Positions 26,701-41,600 of a stretch of DNA of 64,000 nt are shown piece after piece (within the stretch, counting starts at the first letter, position 1; every line of letters starts with the position of its first letter). This DNA comes from Lethocerus indicus. Lineage: Eukaryota; Arthropoda; Insecta; Hemiptera; Belostomatidae. The position numbers and the translations under genes are program-made. The notes below the pieces were generated by a model that did no database searches, had not been told where the DNA came from, and saw nothing but the letters and a program-made list of their open reading frames with translations. Location: contig JACDQD010000004.1 of assembly GCA_019843655.1 (NCBI GenBank), forward strand, positions 27,787,872-27,851,871, read 5' to 3'.

Positions 26701-27755
26701 CCGGCGGCCCATTATATTTTAAGGATGAGTTTCTCGTGAAAAAAAGTGGAAAAATATATGGATCGGGCCGGATATCGAGTTCTCCGGAAAATTCGTCGTT
26801 ACGCCGACGGGCTGGCCAGTTTAACAACTGACTCGTACCAAACGAACGTCGTCCCTTTCCGCGGGATGTCGTTACCAACCCCCGCCCCACCGCCCTGCCA
26901 CTCCAACCCCTACCCACCCAACGCCCACACGAAAAGGGACGGTATTATTTCGCCTAATTGGTTCGTTAGTATGTTTTCGCCGACCGTCGGACAATCCGTT
27001 AAGTTGTGAAGGATTCCGGGAATTATAACATCATTTTGAGCCGACGAGCGACAGATATCGCTACAATTTTTTATTTTAATAGTTCAGTAATAAAACATTA
27101 CATTATAATAATTATATATAATATTATTACAATATAATAATTATTATATTTCTAAAATTTGATATTGTAATCAGAATAATGTATTAGGCGTATTCGATCG
27201 AGGCCACTAGCCCGGAGATCTTTATATTGCTTTGCAACTCTGACATAGGTCTATAATTTCGTGCTTAAATGAGTAAGATTCCTAAAACCGACTTATCGAA
27301 CTCGGGTCTATAACTTAGACTTTGTCTCAGCGAGTTAGTTATTTGGCAACAAGCGACAGAGGGGCAATAGTGATTTATGGTGGAAACACGCCGAGGGTAA
27401 GACCGAAATAAGAGGGGCTCTCTCGGTCCTGACACGGCGCCACATTATTGACCAGCCCAGCGGATAAACGGCAAATAGAAACCGACAATTCGTAAAAGTC
27501 GGCCTTCTGCATTATGCACCTCACGTACGGGCCGCGCCTTCTTCCTCCTCACCAGACTCGTCATTTATTAATGAATTTCAATCGAGTCACCCTTTAGCGT
27601 AAACTAAGTAGGGTAACGCGTCCCTACTTAGAGACCGGTCTAGTTCTATTCCAGTGAGAATTTATTTTTAACTGGGGTAAATAAATATTACCCCGACGGT
27701 ACCGCTCAGAAGATGTGCCAAGAATCGTAGGAGCATGAACGGGCATCCATACTAA
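26701..27755. other. No supported gene
   Basis: Contains a C-rich stretch (about 26875-26930) and an almost pure A+T block at about 27061-27180 with ATTATA/TATAAT palindromes, just before the Jockey relic. Confidence 0.5.
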
Positions 27756-28476
27756 GTGAAGTTAACTGATCGGATCGCGAATTTGGAAATTACGCTAGCT
27801 CCAAAAATTATCTCTATAAAGATAGTTTGGAGGGTGAAGGTGAATAGCTCTATGTCTACTCACGTCACCTTCACACTACGGCGACAGCCTTGCGTGTCAA
27901 CATTGGCGACTCAAAAGAACAGACCTCAATCGCAAATTTGGACTGCTGAAACCTCTTTTGAAAAAACATCAACACTGACAGTAGACAACAAACTTACAAT
28001 ATACAAATCTATTTTAAAGCCGACATGGACATACGGAATAGAGCTATAGGGTTCCTCTACGAAATCCAACATCGCCCGCATCCAGAGATTCCAATCAAAA
28101 GTACTTCGTACCATCCTCAATGCTCCCTGGTATGTTTCTAACCGAACAATCCATAATGACCTCAACATACCGACAGTAGACGAAGTCGCAAAATCACGCT
28201 TCCTTAAATTCCATTCCCGCCTCTCTCCACATCCAAATCCAGTCGTTCAGTCCCTTTTCTGTTTCCCATCCATTATCTCCCCCGCGTCGACTCAAACGCC
28301 ACTGGCCCAGAGATCTTCTTGGCCCGAAGCCATAAACTGTTCATGCGGAAATAGTGCCATCATTGGGTGGTCTCTTTTATCGAGACATTCGTATGAAAAG
28401 AAAACACTCATCAGTTGTACCCATAACTATACGTAGTTGATTGTACAAAAATAAAAAAGTTAAAAAAAAATAAAGA
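27756..28476 (+). mobile_element. 5'-truncated Jockey-clade LINE relic
   Basis: This is the 3' end of a Jockey-type non-LTR retrotransposon. It holds the C-terminal part of the reverse transcriptase ORF, about 140 bp of 3' UTR (28336-28446) and an A-rich tail (about 28447-28476). Truncation at the 5' side is the usual result of incomplete target-primed reverse transcription. The upstream edge is uncertain, and homology is convincing only from about 27822. I did not find a clear target-site duplication. Several lesions show it is dead and not recent. Confidence 0.85.
27822..28335 (+). pseudogene. Jockey reverse transcriptase C-terminal fragment, disrupted
   Basis: Segments in family order are WRVKVN..STHVTFTLRR (27822 onward), then VDNKLTIYKSILKPTWTYGIEL, GSSTKSNIARIQRFQSKVLR, NAPWYVSN and IHNDLNIPTV, and finally RRLKRHWPRDLL at the C-terminus, ending TAA at 28333-28335. 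These are hallmarks of the thumb and C-terminal part of insect Jockey ORF2. Lesions: the stretch that normally holds the KYLG-type motif is missing between RPQ and TLTVDNK; the usual TGG after GIEL is TAG at 28047-28049; and the C-terminal motif is in the next frame, so a frameshift lies at about 28250-28284. The reverse transcriptase catalytic residues lie upstream and are absent. Confidence 0.88.
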
Positions 28477-31128
28477 TAGCAATGTAGCCAGACCTTGCTA
28501 CACGTCAGACAGTTCTGACTTCGAATATTTTAGAAAAATAGTTGGCCTCGTTCTGAAAACGAGTAAAACAAGGCTTCGTTTCGGTTATTGTTCGGTGTCC
28601 GAGCAAACCGCGTCCCGCTAACGAATTAATCCCTGGACGGAAATCAGGGTGGGAGCTGCGCGGATCCCATTTCGCCGGTAATAGTCTGTCCGGAGGGTGG
28701 GCCTCGTCATTCAAACTCGGCCGGCTACAGATTGAAACGGGCCCGGGGATGAGGCAGCGCGTACGCACGTGACAGCGGCGCATCGCTGCCACACCCACCT
28801 ACACGCCAACGTCCCCGTGCCACACGTCCCTCCATATATATCCCGCACCGAGAATAGGAGATAGGTGGTAGGAACGGCCGTCCGGGAAGTTGCGGGGAAA
28901 CTGCAGAATTACACGCCTGTGATGTCGGCCTCGTCACACGACCAATAGCGGTCTCACCGCCGCTACGCCCAGACTCACGTTAACTCCACCACATACACAG
29001 TTTGGTGATTTATAAAAGTTTAGCAGCGACTGCTTTTTAATTGTAGAATCTCAACTGCAATTTGAAGCACCGTCCTGACAAGTCTGCCAGCGGACTAGCG
29101 TCATGCTTCGACAGCGATAATCTCGGCCGGGTGCGCTCACAGTATTGTTGGAAGACGACAGAAAAATATACAGGAGTGAGATTCCAAGACATTTTGCGGA
29201 TCAGTTAGGCTTTGCAATACCGTCACTCGTGTCTCTTCCACCTAAAATACAATAGAATGTATAAATTCTTGCCCGGTTTAGGCTTTTCGACGTTGTCAGC
29301 AATCTACAGGCGTCGTCTGCGGTCGGGTTTTGCTGTTGATGTTTTATAAGACACCATACATCGTTGTAAAAACAATATATTTTGTTCTTGTTTTTTCTAC
29401 GTCAACTCTCTTACGTTAATTATCTGGCATTTTGAATTCTCATACGTCCCTTTATCAGAGCTTTGCGAATAGGTAAATACGATTAGTTCTGTTAAATAAC
29501 AATTATATGTATGATCCGACCACCAATATAAGTACAGAGAATAAGCCTAAATAGTGGTAAAATAAATTTAGTTCATGCTCTCGGTTGAGTCCTCGATTGA
29601 TTGAAGCAAATGCTACAAATACACTATACACGAGGGTTATTTGCAGTGCATTGAATTTAATAATTTTCTTTCTGCAGTTGAATAACAGACAAATCCGTTT
29701 AACTTTTCAGAAGGGGAATACTTAATCTAGGTAGAGGAGTTGTGTCGGCTCGAATGATATTTCAGGACTAGCATTCCCTTTGATGCAATTAGTACCGACT
29801 GGGCGAGCGGCCGGCGTGAGATATAAAACCGTTAGAGTTGCGTCAATCTCAGGAGTTTTATTATTTAACCCCTTGGCACTGCACTACTGAAGCCGTAACG
29901 AACTTACTTATTATAACTCATAAATCCGTTGCACATTTGCTTATACCGGCTTGCAAATTAGAAGCATACATATTTTTATGTCAATAACTAAGTTTGCAAT
30001 TTCTATGGATAGTATACGATAACTTTTTTCCTTCCGTTTCTTTCCAGTTCAGAATGATAATTTCGTTCATAATATTAGTTATCAAGCGGACGTCGGTTCT
30101 AAACTTCGGCGATATTATATTTAAAGAGCTAAAGAATTACATTTCGTAAAATTTTAAATGCGGGGTATCGAAGATAAATTTATTAAATATTTATGTTTAA
30201 GTATAACTCCCTTTCGCATCACGGTCTTCGGCATGCAGATTACATTTCCCCTCTTCTTGCTGAATTTTTCAGTATAAATTCAACGCAAATAAGCTTCGGG
30301 AAAACTCAAATAAAAAGTGCAGTGTAAACTTGGAAAACGAGGGTTCTTTTCTGGAGTTTCTCCTGATTCTTTGGCTAGAAAATTCCGAGTGGGGGATATC
30401 GAGCGGCGCTAAATGACGGGACTGATTTAATAATTTCATCGATTTTCTTATCATGTGATTACCCCGGGGCTCGACACGAGACGGGGCTTCGATAAAGACG
30501 TGACCGTCTGGGAAGCAAGTTTCCTACTCTTTGTTCGCTGGTAACCGAACAAGAAAGCGCTGCAATGTTCTGGACAAGCTTGTTGAGCATTTTTGTCCAA
30601 CCTTCCGACACTCGCGTGCCGGGATATTTAAGTGGGTTGCACAAGGTCACATTCCTACGCTCGCCGATTAAATGCATTGGTGCATATATTTGTGAGAATT
30701 CATAGCGTAATTATTCAACCCTATCGTTATACGGAGATAGATTAAGCATTTACTCTGCAACTTAAGTGGTAAGTCTGGTATTCCGTCAGAAATTGTGAAA
30801 GTAATTAATCTTAATGCCATATAGCTCAAATTATGGAAAAAAACGGGAGACATATCTCCCTTAATAGTCGGATGCGCTAACTCCTGTGTACATTTGTCAA
30901 ACAGTTTCAGAAATATGTTTAATACGTTTTTTATATGAACATATGTCTATTCATAATTTAGTAACCGCCGGAGAACTCGAGATTACCCAATTGGTGTCGT
31001 CGGCACTGTGAAGTTGAGGCGGTGAAGCCCTTGTGAGAGGCCAGGATCTAATTTGATGAAGCCTAGCCGCTCAATCAAGTGGTAATGTGACGGGGCGGGG
31101 GCGTGTGGGACAAACAAACCGGTCACAT

Positions 31129-31150
31129 ACACACACACACACACACACAC
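31129..31150. repeat. (AC)11 microsatellite
   Basis: This is an uninterrupted AC run of 22 bp, flanked on the left by a G-rich stretch. Confidence 0.95.
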
Positions 31151-31439
31151 TCTCAGAAACACCACCATATCCCCGGCCTCCGCCCACCGATATATACAGC
31201 CCCCAATATATAGGCCGGAACCCACGACCTAATAGCCCCCGTATTAAGCCCAGATACGGATATTACACTCACCCCTAGTAGAGATGCGTCGAGCTGCTTT
31301 GACTATCTTGTCGGGCGGTCGCGGTATCCGCCGGTTCCCACAGTAATTAACCGGTCAATTATCCGAATAGGATTAGGCCTAATGTCCACGCGGTAAACAT
31401 TCCTCCTTAAATAAACAGTCCTGTCCACAGTCTGCATCA

Positions 31440-31477
31440 TACACATTATTGCATCATACGTGTACACATTATTGCAT
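31440..31477. repeat. 15-bp tandem duplication
   Basis: TACACATTATTGCAT occurs at 31440-31454 and 31463-31477, a period of 23 bp. Part of the preceding GCATCATAC is also repeated. It looks like a replication-slippage product. Confidence 0.6.
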
Positions 31478-34400
31478 TCTTGGATCATACCTACCAATCG
31501 ACTCGTTGACCTGATCCCGTCCGCCAGAAAAGGGATTTCATGAGCACACATTGGAGAAGACAGTTAGATAGATTACTCAGTGTTAATTCTTACTTTTCTG
31601 ATTTAAATTTCAAACAATTCTTCCCTAAACAGAAAACCATGGGGTCGTTAAATACGTATGTAATTCAGTGAACTGTAAAAGAACATCGCAATAATTGTGG
31701 CGTGTCGTTAAATTTTTTCACGGGAATTTTTCATTTTATGCTTATGTTAGTTCATTCGCCTGTCAGGTGTCTATGAGTGAAAATTCGGCCCTCATAATGT
31801 CACGAAAACGTTTCCACGAAATTAAGATTCGAACTAATTTATCGTGGGTGGAGAGTTCCCCTCGTCGTTTCCCATCAAAGCACTCACTGTATACGTGCCC
31901 GGCCACGTAGAAGGTTTAGAGTTTCCTACTGATGTTCGGACAAACCTTAATCCGCTTGTTCGGAATAGTGGATCCCTGTCCAGGATGGCCGCCCACCAGG
32001 GCGTATTAGGGCGTATGTGCCAGTGAGCTTCGATACTAAATGCGATACAACGCACTGCTGGTTTGCGGCTATTCGGCGCCGTATTACTGCCAAGTATATT
32101 TTCATCAAATTCAGACAAATAGCTCGTCAATTCTTCTTGCGAACTAGGCTTTTTAGTACTCTGGTATTGTATTGTCGAATGAAGACCAATATTTAATAAA
32201 CGCATAATCGTAGATAACTTTTAATATATGGTATAATGGGAAAATTAAAAGAATAATACTCATTTGATATATTTATAAAGAGAGAAAGAGAGATACACAA
32301 TATAATTATCAGAAAGGAAAACAACGAAACAAAATGAAAATTTCGCGTCCAATATCCTCGCGGAACAACGTCGGAATAAGGATCAGATATACTTTTCGAG
32401 CTTAGTTTTTAAGTTGGGCTCAAACCGAGGGAAAAGTGTTGGGAACAGCGCGGGGACACGCTAATGGAAGAGGGGCCGGAAAGAATAGAGTATGGCGTAG
32501 GATAAGGTATGCCTACCGGCAACCTAATCAGTGTAACCGATACCTCGGTAAACTTGAAGCGGGGGCGCAGGTCTAAATTAGTTGGCCGCCGCCCGGCAAA
32601 CACGGAGCCCTACAGTCGCCTCTTTTTTTCTCTCTATGTCCAGTCACAAGTCCAATATTATAACCTGGACACGTTTCCTGAAGACATTTTCTTGTCCTGG
32701 GGTTCAATCGGAATTAGAACTGTTGGTATATTTTCAATATTGGATATATTCAATGAATTATACGACCTATCAGTAGTAGGCACCGAATTGCGGATTATGC
32801 GAATTGTAATTAATGAAATTAGCAATAAATAATTATAGTAAACTTACGATTTCTGTTGTCCTACGACTTGCTTCCTAATTCCTGGCATTGTACCAATGGG
32901 CAAGTATAATTCAAATGAAATTATTGTTTACCCGTATATAATGAAAAGGCGGGATTATGGACGGTGGGTTTTTGATTTCGTATCGCCTTGTATGACAATT
33001 TCCGGTAAATCCAAGTTGAATCCGAAGTTCCGCTCATGATTCATATTGGGAGCTGGCAACGCTTCAGAAAAATATGAAAACACCCGTGACAAACGTTTGG
33101 CGTACAGTTTTTGTCCGGTTTTTAAGCCAGGAGAGATGAATTACATACACGTGAGCAGATATTAAGCGGTGACGACACGAAAATAGGAGAAATGAAACTA
33201 AAAACTGGCTAATCCATAAAGTTTAGAAGAGAGTGATTGAAAAACGCCTAACTCCGGGAACAGAATAACCAAGAATTAGAACCAGTGTCACATATATGGC
33301 ACGAACCCAGAAGTTTCCCCCGAATTTCCGGATTGTGTAATGCACTTTCGTTCAATGCGCCTCGGGCAAAGTCCGGTGCATTAAAGTCGGCGCTTCGCCG
33401 GTTTCTCTTTGACGCTTCGGGCCAGCTAACCCAAGTCAAATTGACTTTCCCCACCGGCGGGAGGAGGCAAATCCGATCGGGCAGTTTTTTTTTGTCCTCG
33501 ACATCAAAAGACGACTCTGCTGTCGGGTAGGAGGGCGCGAATAAAATGCGCAAAAATCGGACCGCACTGTGTTGTTACGCGATTTTCGCCGGGAATAATG
33601 CCGGGTTGGTCTGTACGTGGGCGTGCAGTAAATAAGTCTGTTTGCTGCTGGGGGAGGGAAGAAAAGGTACTCCAATGTCGGACGAGGTTAACGCCTCAGC
33701 GGGTTCACTGCCTATCTCCGACCCGTATCGAATTGGACGGGTTCTCGATAAAAAGAAGATTACAATGAAACTCTTCCGAAGATTTTTTCCTTTAATACCA
33801 AACCCTCGTCATCTTGCCGTTTTTCGTTCTACTAAATTATATATAAAAAACGTTTCTTTCGCAGACTATATAATTTTTTTGTTGCGGGTAATCAAAACGT
33901 ATATAATTTGACGGGTGCCCCAAGAAAGGCTGCGTACTTTCTTCAATTTGACTTTGTTGAATTTTATTGTCTAGGTTATCCAAAAAAAATAGATTGAATT
34001 TTTTACCACCAAGGTTTGGTAGTCGCGAAACAAAATACCTTTAATTTAACGCCGGCCCCACTATTTCGTGTACAGCGCTGAAATGGGCTATTGTTAACAT
34101 TTCGAAATCGCCGACATTATTGCCGCTCTAACCGGTGTCGGCCGCATTCCCAACCAATTCCCGAAAACCGAGCCGTAAGCCCGAGGCCATTCGAAACATA
34201 GACAATACCTACCGCCGAAATAGTAACAAATATCGGCTTTCGAACGGAGAACATTTATCGGAGGAAGGTGGGCGAATTGCGGTTACTCCGAATTTACGGT
34301 TAGGGGGAAACGGTAGTAGAAATGGTACATTTGACGGGAAACACAATTTGTTTTTCCGGCACCAATTCAATCAGTAAGTAAACAACAAATGGGCCATTTG

Positions 34401-37400
34401 CGTCTGCATATTTTAGGTGATTTATGAGTTATATAAGGCTAGTGATTAGCGTTTCTGTGTCACTATCGGAAACTGTTACAGCATATAACATCAATAGCGT
34501 ATAGGATCAGATAGCAGACAGTGAACTGAAGAGCGATGCATTTCATTCAAACTTGCGTGAATATAAATTTGTTCACAGGAATTTTTAATGTGAAACAACT
34601 AACTGACTAATTTCCAGAGACTGTGTAACATGAAATGCGTTGATATTGGCGACATTGACTGCACGTGCTGGTTACTGCACGTAGAATGCAGGGCGCGGTG
34701 ACTAAGACCTATTCGGAATGGGCCGTAATTTGATATTGGGCGTCGCAGAAGTGATAAATGACGGATGGGCTTTTAATACGGGTTATGATCCGGCGGCGGT
34801 GATCAGAGCCCCACTAGCTATGACGACGCTAATTGCCCCCGGGCATCGATATCACCCCATCCATTACGTCAAATAGACGCCTTACTCTTTATTTTTTTTG
34901 TTTAATAATATGTTTCGGGGAATTTATCGTTTACAAGTGTTATAAATGTAGCCCGTGGTTTCATTTTATATCGAAAATACGAAGCATAACCTAAATCTAA
35001 TTGGGATAAAACTAGGTACTATTCCCGAGCCACTAGCGGCTATTAAAATTTGTAAACACAGCCGTAGTATCATTTGTTGGACACAATTCGACAACCAAAT
35101 ATCATAGAGTTCGGCGTTGAAGCAACAAGTTACTTGATGATAGTTGAATGGATGATGTCAAACAGTCGCTCGTTTAGCGATCTACTATTACGATAATCAT
35201 TTCATGATTTGTCTCTACTGCATTACTAGTTTTTTTTATTATATCTGCAGCATAAAACTCCTTGTCTTGTGGTCTGAACTAGTTTCTGGATCATTGACAG
35301 GGCGAAACAAAAGGCAGATGCGAAGATACCTCTAAATAGTATTATATTTCAAAGGATTGATTGTGTATAGTGGAGTTGTTATTCAAAACGAAGGGAATTC
35401 TTCCTTTTCTGTCACTTTATTTTCAAATTACTATCAGTATTCTTCTGTCGTACGGAACATTGATTGCATATTGCGTTTCATGATATTCGAGATCCCTGAA
35501 GATCGTTGGCATCATTTCACCGGTCCGTGTTTGGGTCTAGAATTCTCTCTCGCACGGTGAACCGGAATGTTTCTGCTCCATTTACAGCTTGGGTCGTTAA
35601 GAGTTATTTTCACTTTACACCTCCTAGAAGCCACATTCTAGACACAAATGTCAATCTGGACTTCAAAGAAGTAGTTCTTTCCCGCTCGCATATGCTGTAT
35701 AAAGGTAAAAACGAATATGTCCTATTGATGAACGGTTTACGCACTGCTGCTTATGGCGGAACACAGCTACCTTAATGACCAATAGACGAGTGAAGGAAGA
35801 AAATTACACGAGCGATGAAAACAGTGTCATCCTCATCTATATATTTGTACATATTTCTGGATTACAGTCGTGCGACTCGTTTTACATTAAAATAACTTGG
35901 AGAGGACTTAATTTTCTATAACTTAAAGAACTAGTACTGAAACAAATTTTATTTTATTGTGTAGCTTTCGTTTGTTTTACCATAAGAAATTTTAATTGTT
36001 ATGGAACTGTATATTTGTTTACACAAATAAATTAATTACGGAAAACCTATTGTATCTTAGCTGGATGAATATAGCATATGTTACCACGATTCAATGATCT
36101 TATCGGTTGGCTTTGACGCTATATACCCCACCTATGCTACTCACCAATCTACTGATGGGAAGCCAGTGAGGGTCGCGTGCAACCGAAACCCCTCTTGCAA
36201 TGGGCCGAATCAGTTAGTGAGGACGGAGGATCCCTAGAATTATGGCGTTTCAAATCAACCCAGCCCAACAAACAGGTGGTCCGAAATAGGTTCCGATATT
36301 GCCCCAACACCCGATACATTCGGTGCCAATACTACAATGATACCGTTATTGCGTCACAAAATGGTAGCGCGTGTTCGAACCGCATCTATCCAAAGCGATA
36401 ATCGTCGGTTGCGCTAATTGCGAACGAATTCGGGATCGCCCTTCGGCGCCTATAAGGGCTACACTCCCCGCGAACTTTAATCGATCGCTTATTGCCCGAT
36501 GGCGTGTCCTCGTCCCTACGAGGCATAACCGAACCGACCGCCCGAATACGATGAAGTGGCTCCTGATTAAATCCCCGCCTAATTACTATTAATGTTATTC
36601 CGGTGTTTGAGGTTGCCGCGAGAATGGCTAAGTAATAGCGGGGCGGTTGCGGGTATGGCCATTCAAACAATCGACCCCCAACCCCCGTACAAACCCCCGG
36701 CCCCTCCGCTAGAGTAAACCGCCCCCTCAGAATGGACACCCAGTCCGACCCACCTGCCATTCCACCTCAACCTTCCCCAGTGCCCTACACCCGCAATAAT
36801 CTCTCCGAACAGGAAATTTAACATGGCTTTTAGGCAAATCAAATACGCGGACATCCTGTTCCTCTTATGTCACGTCTGTGCCAAGTGAAACGTTTTAAGT
36901 ACGTTGTCAAGATTAAGGATATGCATGATCTAGATAAGTGATATTTCCCTAAGAAACTATAGCAGATAAATATTCGCGTATTCCATTGGATACACTTTTG
37001 CAAGCGGTTACTTGGTCGTCGGTTCGATTCAACCCAGTTCACTGGTATAAAAGTATAGAAAATAAGAATTGAACCTGCATCCTGTTACTTATAATTATAA
37101 AAACTGGAAAATAATAATGTTACTATGTCCAAATAGGAGAAGACGAGGAATCTTCCATCGATAAACTTCCCTCACAACATGTGTCAGGAGATTATAATAT
37201 GCCAATGTTATTGATGTTATCGTAATACCCTCGTTTAACCGACGTCCGTGTCTTGAGACCGGGCCGTTCTATGTGCGTGCCTAAGCATTATTATAGCGTC
37301 TAGTCCCACGAGCAAGAACCGGGGACGGGTTGACGTGCTTAGCCAACAGATTCAACGCAGATTAAGTTTAAACGACCCCCATCGACCGCATTGTTATTGA

Positions 37401-38589
37401 AGTCTTCCTCCGTGTATCAATTTTCATTCAATCTGAAATTCCATTTCATCCGGCAAGATTCAGTAGTATCTACTGCTTCCCTTTCTTTATTCACGGCGGG
37501 GGGGGACAATTTCATTTTCATCCGAACAGAAATTAGAGACGAAATTTCCATATTTTCGGAAACGGAAGATCGCAAGAGAGATATTTATTTTCCGAAAAAT
37601 ATTCGTTGTATGGTTGTAATTTATAAGTGCGTGGGCTAAATGGAGGTTGGGAAAGAAATTCTGATTCACTGTCAGAGCCGGGACAAATATATTGGTCCTC
37701 GGTCGGGTTCGGAATTGTGGACAGATGTTGAGCGGAGACAGAGTCGGACTTACTAATGACGGGGGACAATAGGTGGAGCCCCGCCACCACTTTTCAATAC
37801 CCGCCCCCAGCGGAGAACACCCCCGCCCTGCTGATTTATTGACTCCTGCGGTTGAATGGTAGACCCGGCACAATGGATTGACATTAGAACTTATACAGGG
37901 TTCATCAGTTTATCGGACAGAGCTCCCATCCGCCCCCATTCCGACGGCACTCCAAGGAGAACTCGGGCCTAATAAACCCGTCCTGTCGACTCTAACGATG
38001 GAAGAATAACATTTAATTCCACCCCCATACTACTGTTAATTGGATCGGCCCACAACGACCTTATTGTAATTCTAATTACAGCAATGTTCATTTTGAAACT
38101 TACCGCACGTGATAAGTGAAAAGTGGTACTCGTCGCCTTTGGTAATGTGTTAAACGAAACATTAAAGGTATGTTACCTTTCTGACGTACAATATATTCGT
38201 AAACTGTATCCAGGTACTGCATGAGCTGAATAAAATGAATAATTATTTTTCAAAACGTCTATGATGGGACTGTAAGTAGACAGCAATAAATTCATCTATA
38301 TCAGTAACGCCTGGGTGATTTTTAACTCTGCTTGAAATAAAGTTAGCAGCCCCACTAGGAAATTATGTATTATAACAGTTGAAACGGCGTTATGAAGAAT
38401 GGATTTTTGGATCTTTGGCAAGAGCATATAAAACGCCAAACAGAATAGTATGAATACAAAAGTAAATATCTAATCAATCGCTCCTAATTATAGATCCAAA
38501 TTAATACTATAAGGTCATCTGGCCAATGGTACTGAAACCAGTGGCTTCAACGTGTCTCTACGATTGTATTGGAATTATTACTGTTTTAT

Positions 38590-38609
38590 TTAATTAATTA
38601 ATTAATTAA
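38590..38609. repeat. (TTAA)5 palindromic tract
   Basis: Five TTAA units form a 20-bp perfect palindrome that holds several overlapping TAATTA words, the core of homeodomain sites. It may simply be a microsatellite. Confidence 0.8.
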
Positions 38610-41600
38610 CTGGTGGATGGCATGCGTGAAAGTAGTACCTAGAGTAGTGCCCGGCGAATTGGATGCTCTCAGACAATAGGTTTCAGAAGCGAGCCAATAG
38701 ATAGTTACTGCGCGACAGCTGGGATAAAGTACCGAGAAAATTAACGAATTCGTGGGCCGTCGTCTCCGACCGCATTCCTTTGTTCCGGCGTAATTTTAAT
38801 TGAAACTTCTAAAAGAGTCCCTCCACAGTGCGACATACAGCGGGCTAAGCCAAGTCTCTGTATGCAAATATCGGTTCCTAACTCCTTAATGGAATTGCGC
38901 CCAGGTGAAGTAGGTTTCCTGGCTTTTCGGATCGATACGAGACCACCGGCAGAATTTCCTGTACAAGATTCCGCCTTCAGAATATAGACCGGGGGAGTCT
39001 ATAATAGTAGCGTCTGGTCTTCTTCCCGCACCGCGCCTGTAACGAATTTTAAGTTCATGTTAAAATTCACTTTTCTTCACCACTTATCCTTCTGAAGCAT
39101 ATGTCGCCGGTATCTCAAGTGTCGCCTCAGTGAAGTTCATTTCGTCCGTTTGGTAAATTACAGACGCGACGTACATTTTCCGCTGGGCTGACGTGAGTAT
39201 ACACTATTTAACAATTTTACATTTGATCTGGGGACGTGTTAACATTATATCTTGATGTTTTTCATATTGCATGTAACCGCTCACTGTATTTCAGCGACTT
39301 ATCGTAAAGGAATTTGCGTGAAAGATGAAAACGTAGGGCAATTATTCCGTGAAACTACAATAGAATATCGACTGAAACATAGAATAGGCCCTGCTTAGTT
39401 CACACTTTCAACTTGGCCCGTAGTGCTCACAGTGCTGTGTTAAAGCAAGCTGTACAGAGCCGAACAGGTGTACCCAACTGTGGGCCGGATTGGAACCGGA
39501 GGTGAGCCGGAGGCGCGTTGTTTTAAACGAGAAGCAGGTGCTTAAACACGAAAAAGCTTTCCCCCTGTGATGACCCTTATCTACAATTAACATATGGGCG
39601 GTTCGACCGTGTTCAACCGGTTCAGGTCAATTGGGTCACCGTAAACTGAGTTCACTTTCCGAAGCCAACAATCGATTTGTATTTTGTTTTAGACCACCGA
39701 CTGCGAACCCTGCAGATAATTTCCTAACATTGAAGGCCATACTACTGAACGAAAATTATAAGATGAGTCAATATATTAATCAGGTGTAAATATGAAAATA
39801 TAATGTCGTTAATCCTCTGGTTTGTACGTTGATAAAAATAAAAGTACAATAATTTCATATTATTCTTTCAAATATATTTATTTTTATATCACCAATCTAC
39901 AACAGATTCACACTCTGACACTTTCTCGAAACTCCTCTGTAATATTAGAAACATACAACAGGGCAATAAACCGCATCCTCGGTTTGTTCTATGAGTTTAA
40001 ATCAGAAATACACAATTGTGATAGGAGGGGAAACAGGGCGTCTATTTTAATTATTAGTGTACACTATGAAAACCGGTTGGACTGTAAATCGTAATTCAGC
40101 ACAGAGTTATGAACAGTGTTCGTTCTAAATTAATCGCGGAATAAATGTACGCTCCGGTCCCGGTCGCAATCAGCTAGAACAAACCGCAGCAAACAACCTT
40201 TCTCAGTATCGTTCTGATTCAGCCGGACGATAGAATTCAATAATGCGTTAGAGCAATTTTCGTCGCATACTGATAACGAAATTCGATTTTTAACCACGGA
40301 TATAAGGAGAAAAAAATATTCAAATCAAAAATCCAGTACTGCATAACAAATTACAATAAACGTATTTATGCATACTTGGATATGTGTGTATAAAACGGAA
40401 AATATTACATAAATTCATATGACAACCAAGCGTTTTAAGTCGTAATCGGTATCGCGAAAACATCTCCGCGCTCATTCGAGCATAACATTTCTAAAAATAT
40501 TTTGTCACGAATGTATCAAAAAAATAAATTGGCGTCCCTCAACACCGTTCAGGGGTTGAATATATTCAATTACATGATAATGTCTGTTCGTGAAGCCCGA
40601 TATTATGAAACATGTCGGACACCACGTATCGGCGAATATTAATGAGTTCGAGTCACCTGTAGAGTAACCTGGAAAGCCACGTGCGCACGGGGAATCATAT
40701 ATAACAATATTCCCTGGCACATTTTAGCTGTTAGTCACGTAGGCATTGTTAAATTAGCAGCGGGTATTATAAACTCCTTTTATAATAATTCACGCACAAT
40801 TTTCATATACCCCACATTCGGATTATTCCGTTTTTATGTTGGACGAAAATTCTACAAGGTAAGATATTCAATTTTTGTACATTTTTTATAGTTTCTCTGC
40901 AAAAAATGATTCTCCGTAATGAAAACCGAATAACATATTTCTCACTGTTGGGGTACTCAACGGACGGAAATGGTCCTTAAGTTCTGTATTTTTCATAATT
41001 ATAGGCAGCTCCTAAACCTTAGCATGACAAACTGTCATCAGTCTACCACATACAGTTATAAATACCAGTTTAAAGTAATCAATAGAACAAATGAGCCAAT
41101 ACATCACTCCGTTAATGTGATACTCTAACTTCGACTATAATACTTTCCCATTACGGTTGGTTCTGTGTTTCGATATTCTGTACAATTTAATGGATTATAA
41201 CTCTGTTCTATATTAGAGGACAATTCTGTTCAATTTCAGACTTTAACCGACAATAGATAAGTATTGAAAAAGGACATCTGTCCTATTGTACTGTGAAACA
41301 AAGAAATGAAAATCCCACACTAAAAAGGCACCCTATACCCCGGAATAAATCCTAATTCATGCGATTAACATTTTTCCTACTGTCATCAAAATGTAGCGCG
41401 TGCCTGATCCTGAATAAATTTTCGACATAATCCAAAACACTCAACTCCCTCGGGTGAATAAAAACACATTTCGAAGATTTAATATCACCCCATTCGGGAA
41501 TAATGGCTTTCCTACTCTTAGAGTGATGTCGGAGTCTTTGCATAATTCACAGACAGATTTTCATATTGCTCGAGTCGAGTATCGCCCGTGCACAGGTTCA

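Noticed and set aside
34135..34373. Open frame ending at a GTAAGTAA donor (34374)
   Set aside because: No convincing acceptor upstream, an Asn/Arg-rich peptide and no domain.
37020..37040. B-box-like GGTTCGATTCA
   Set aside because: No A-box-like word at proper distance and no tRNA-like pairing.
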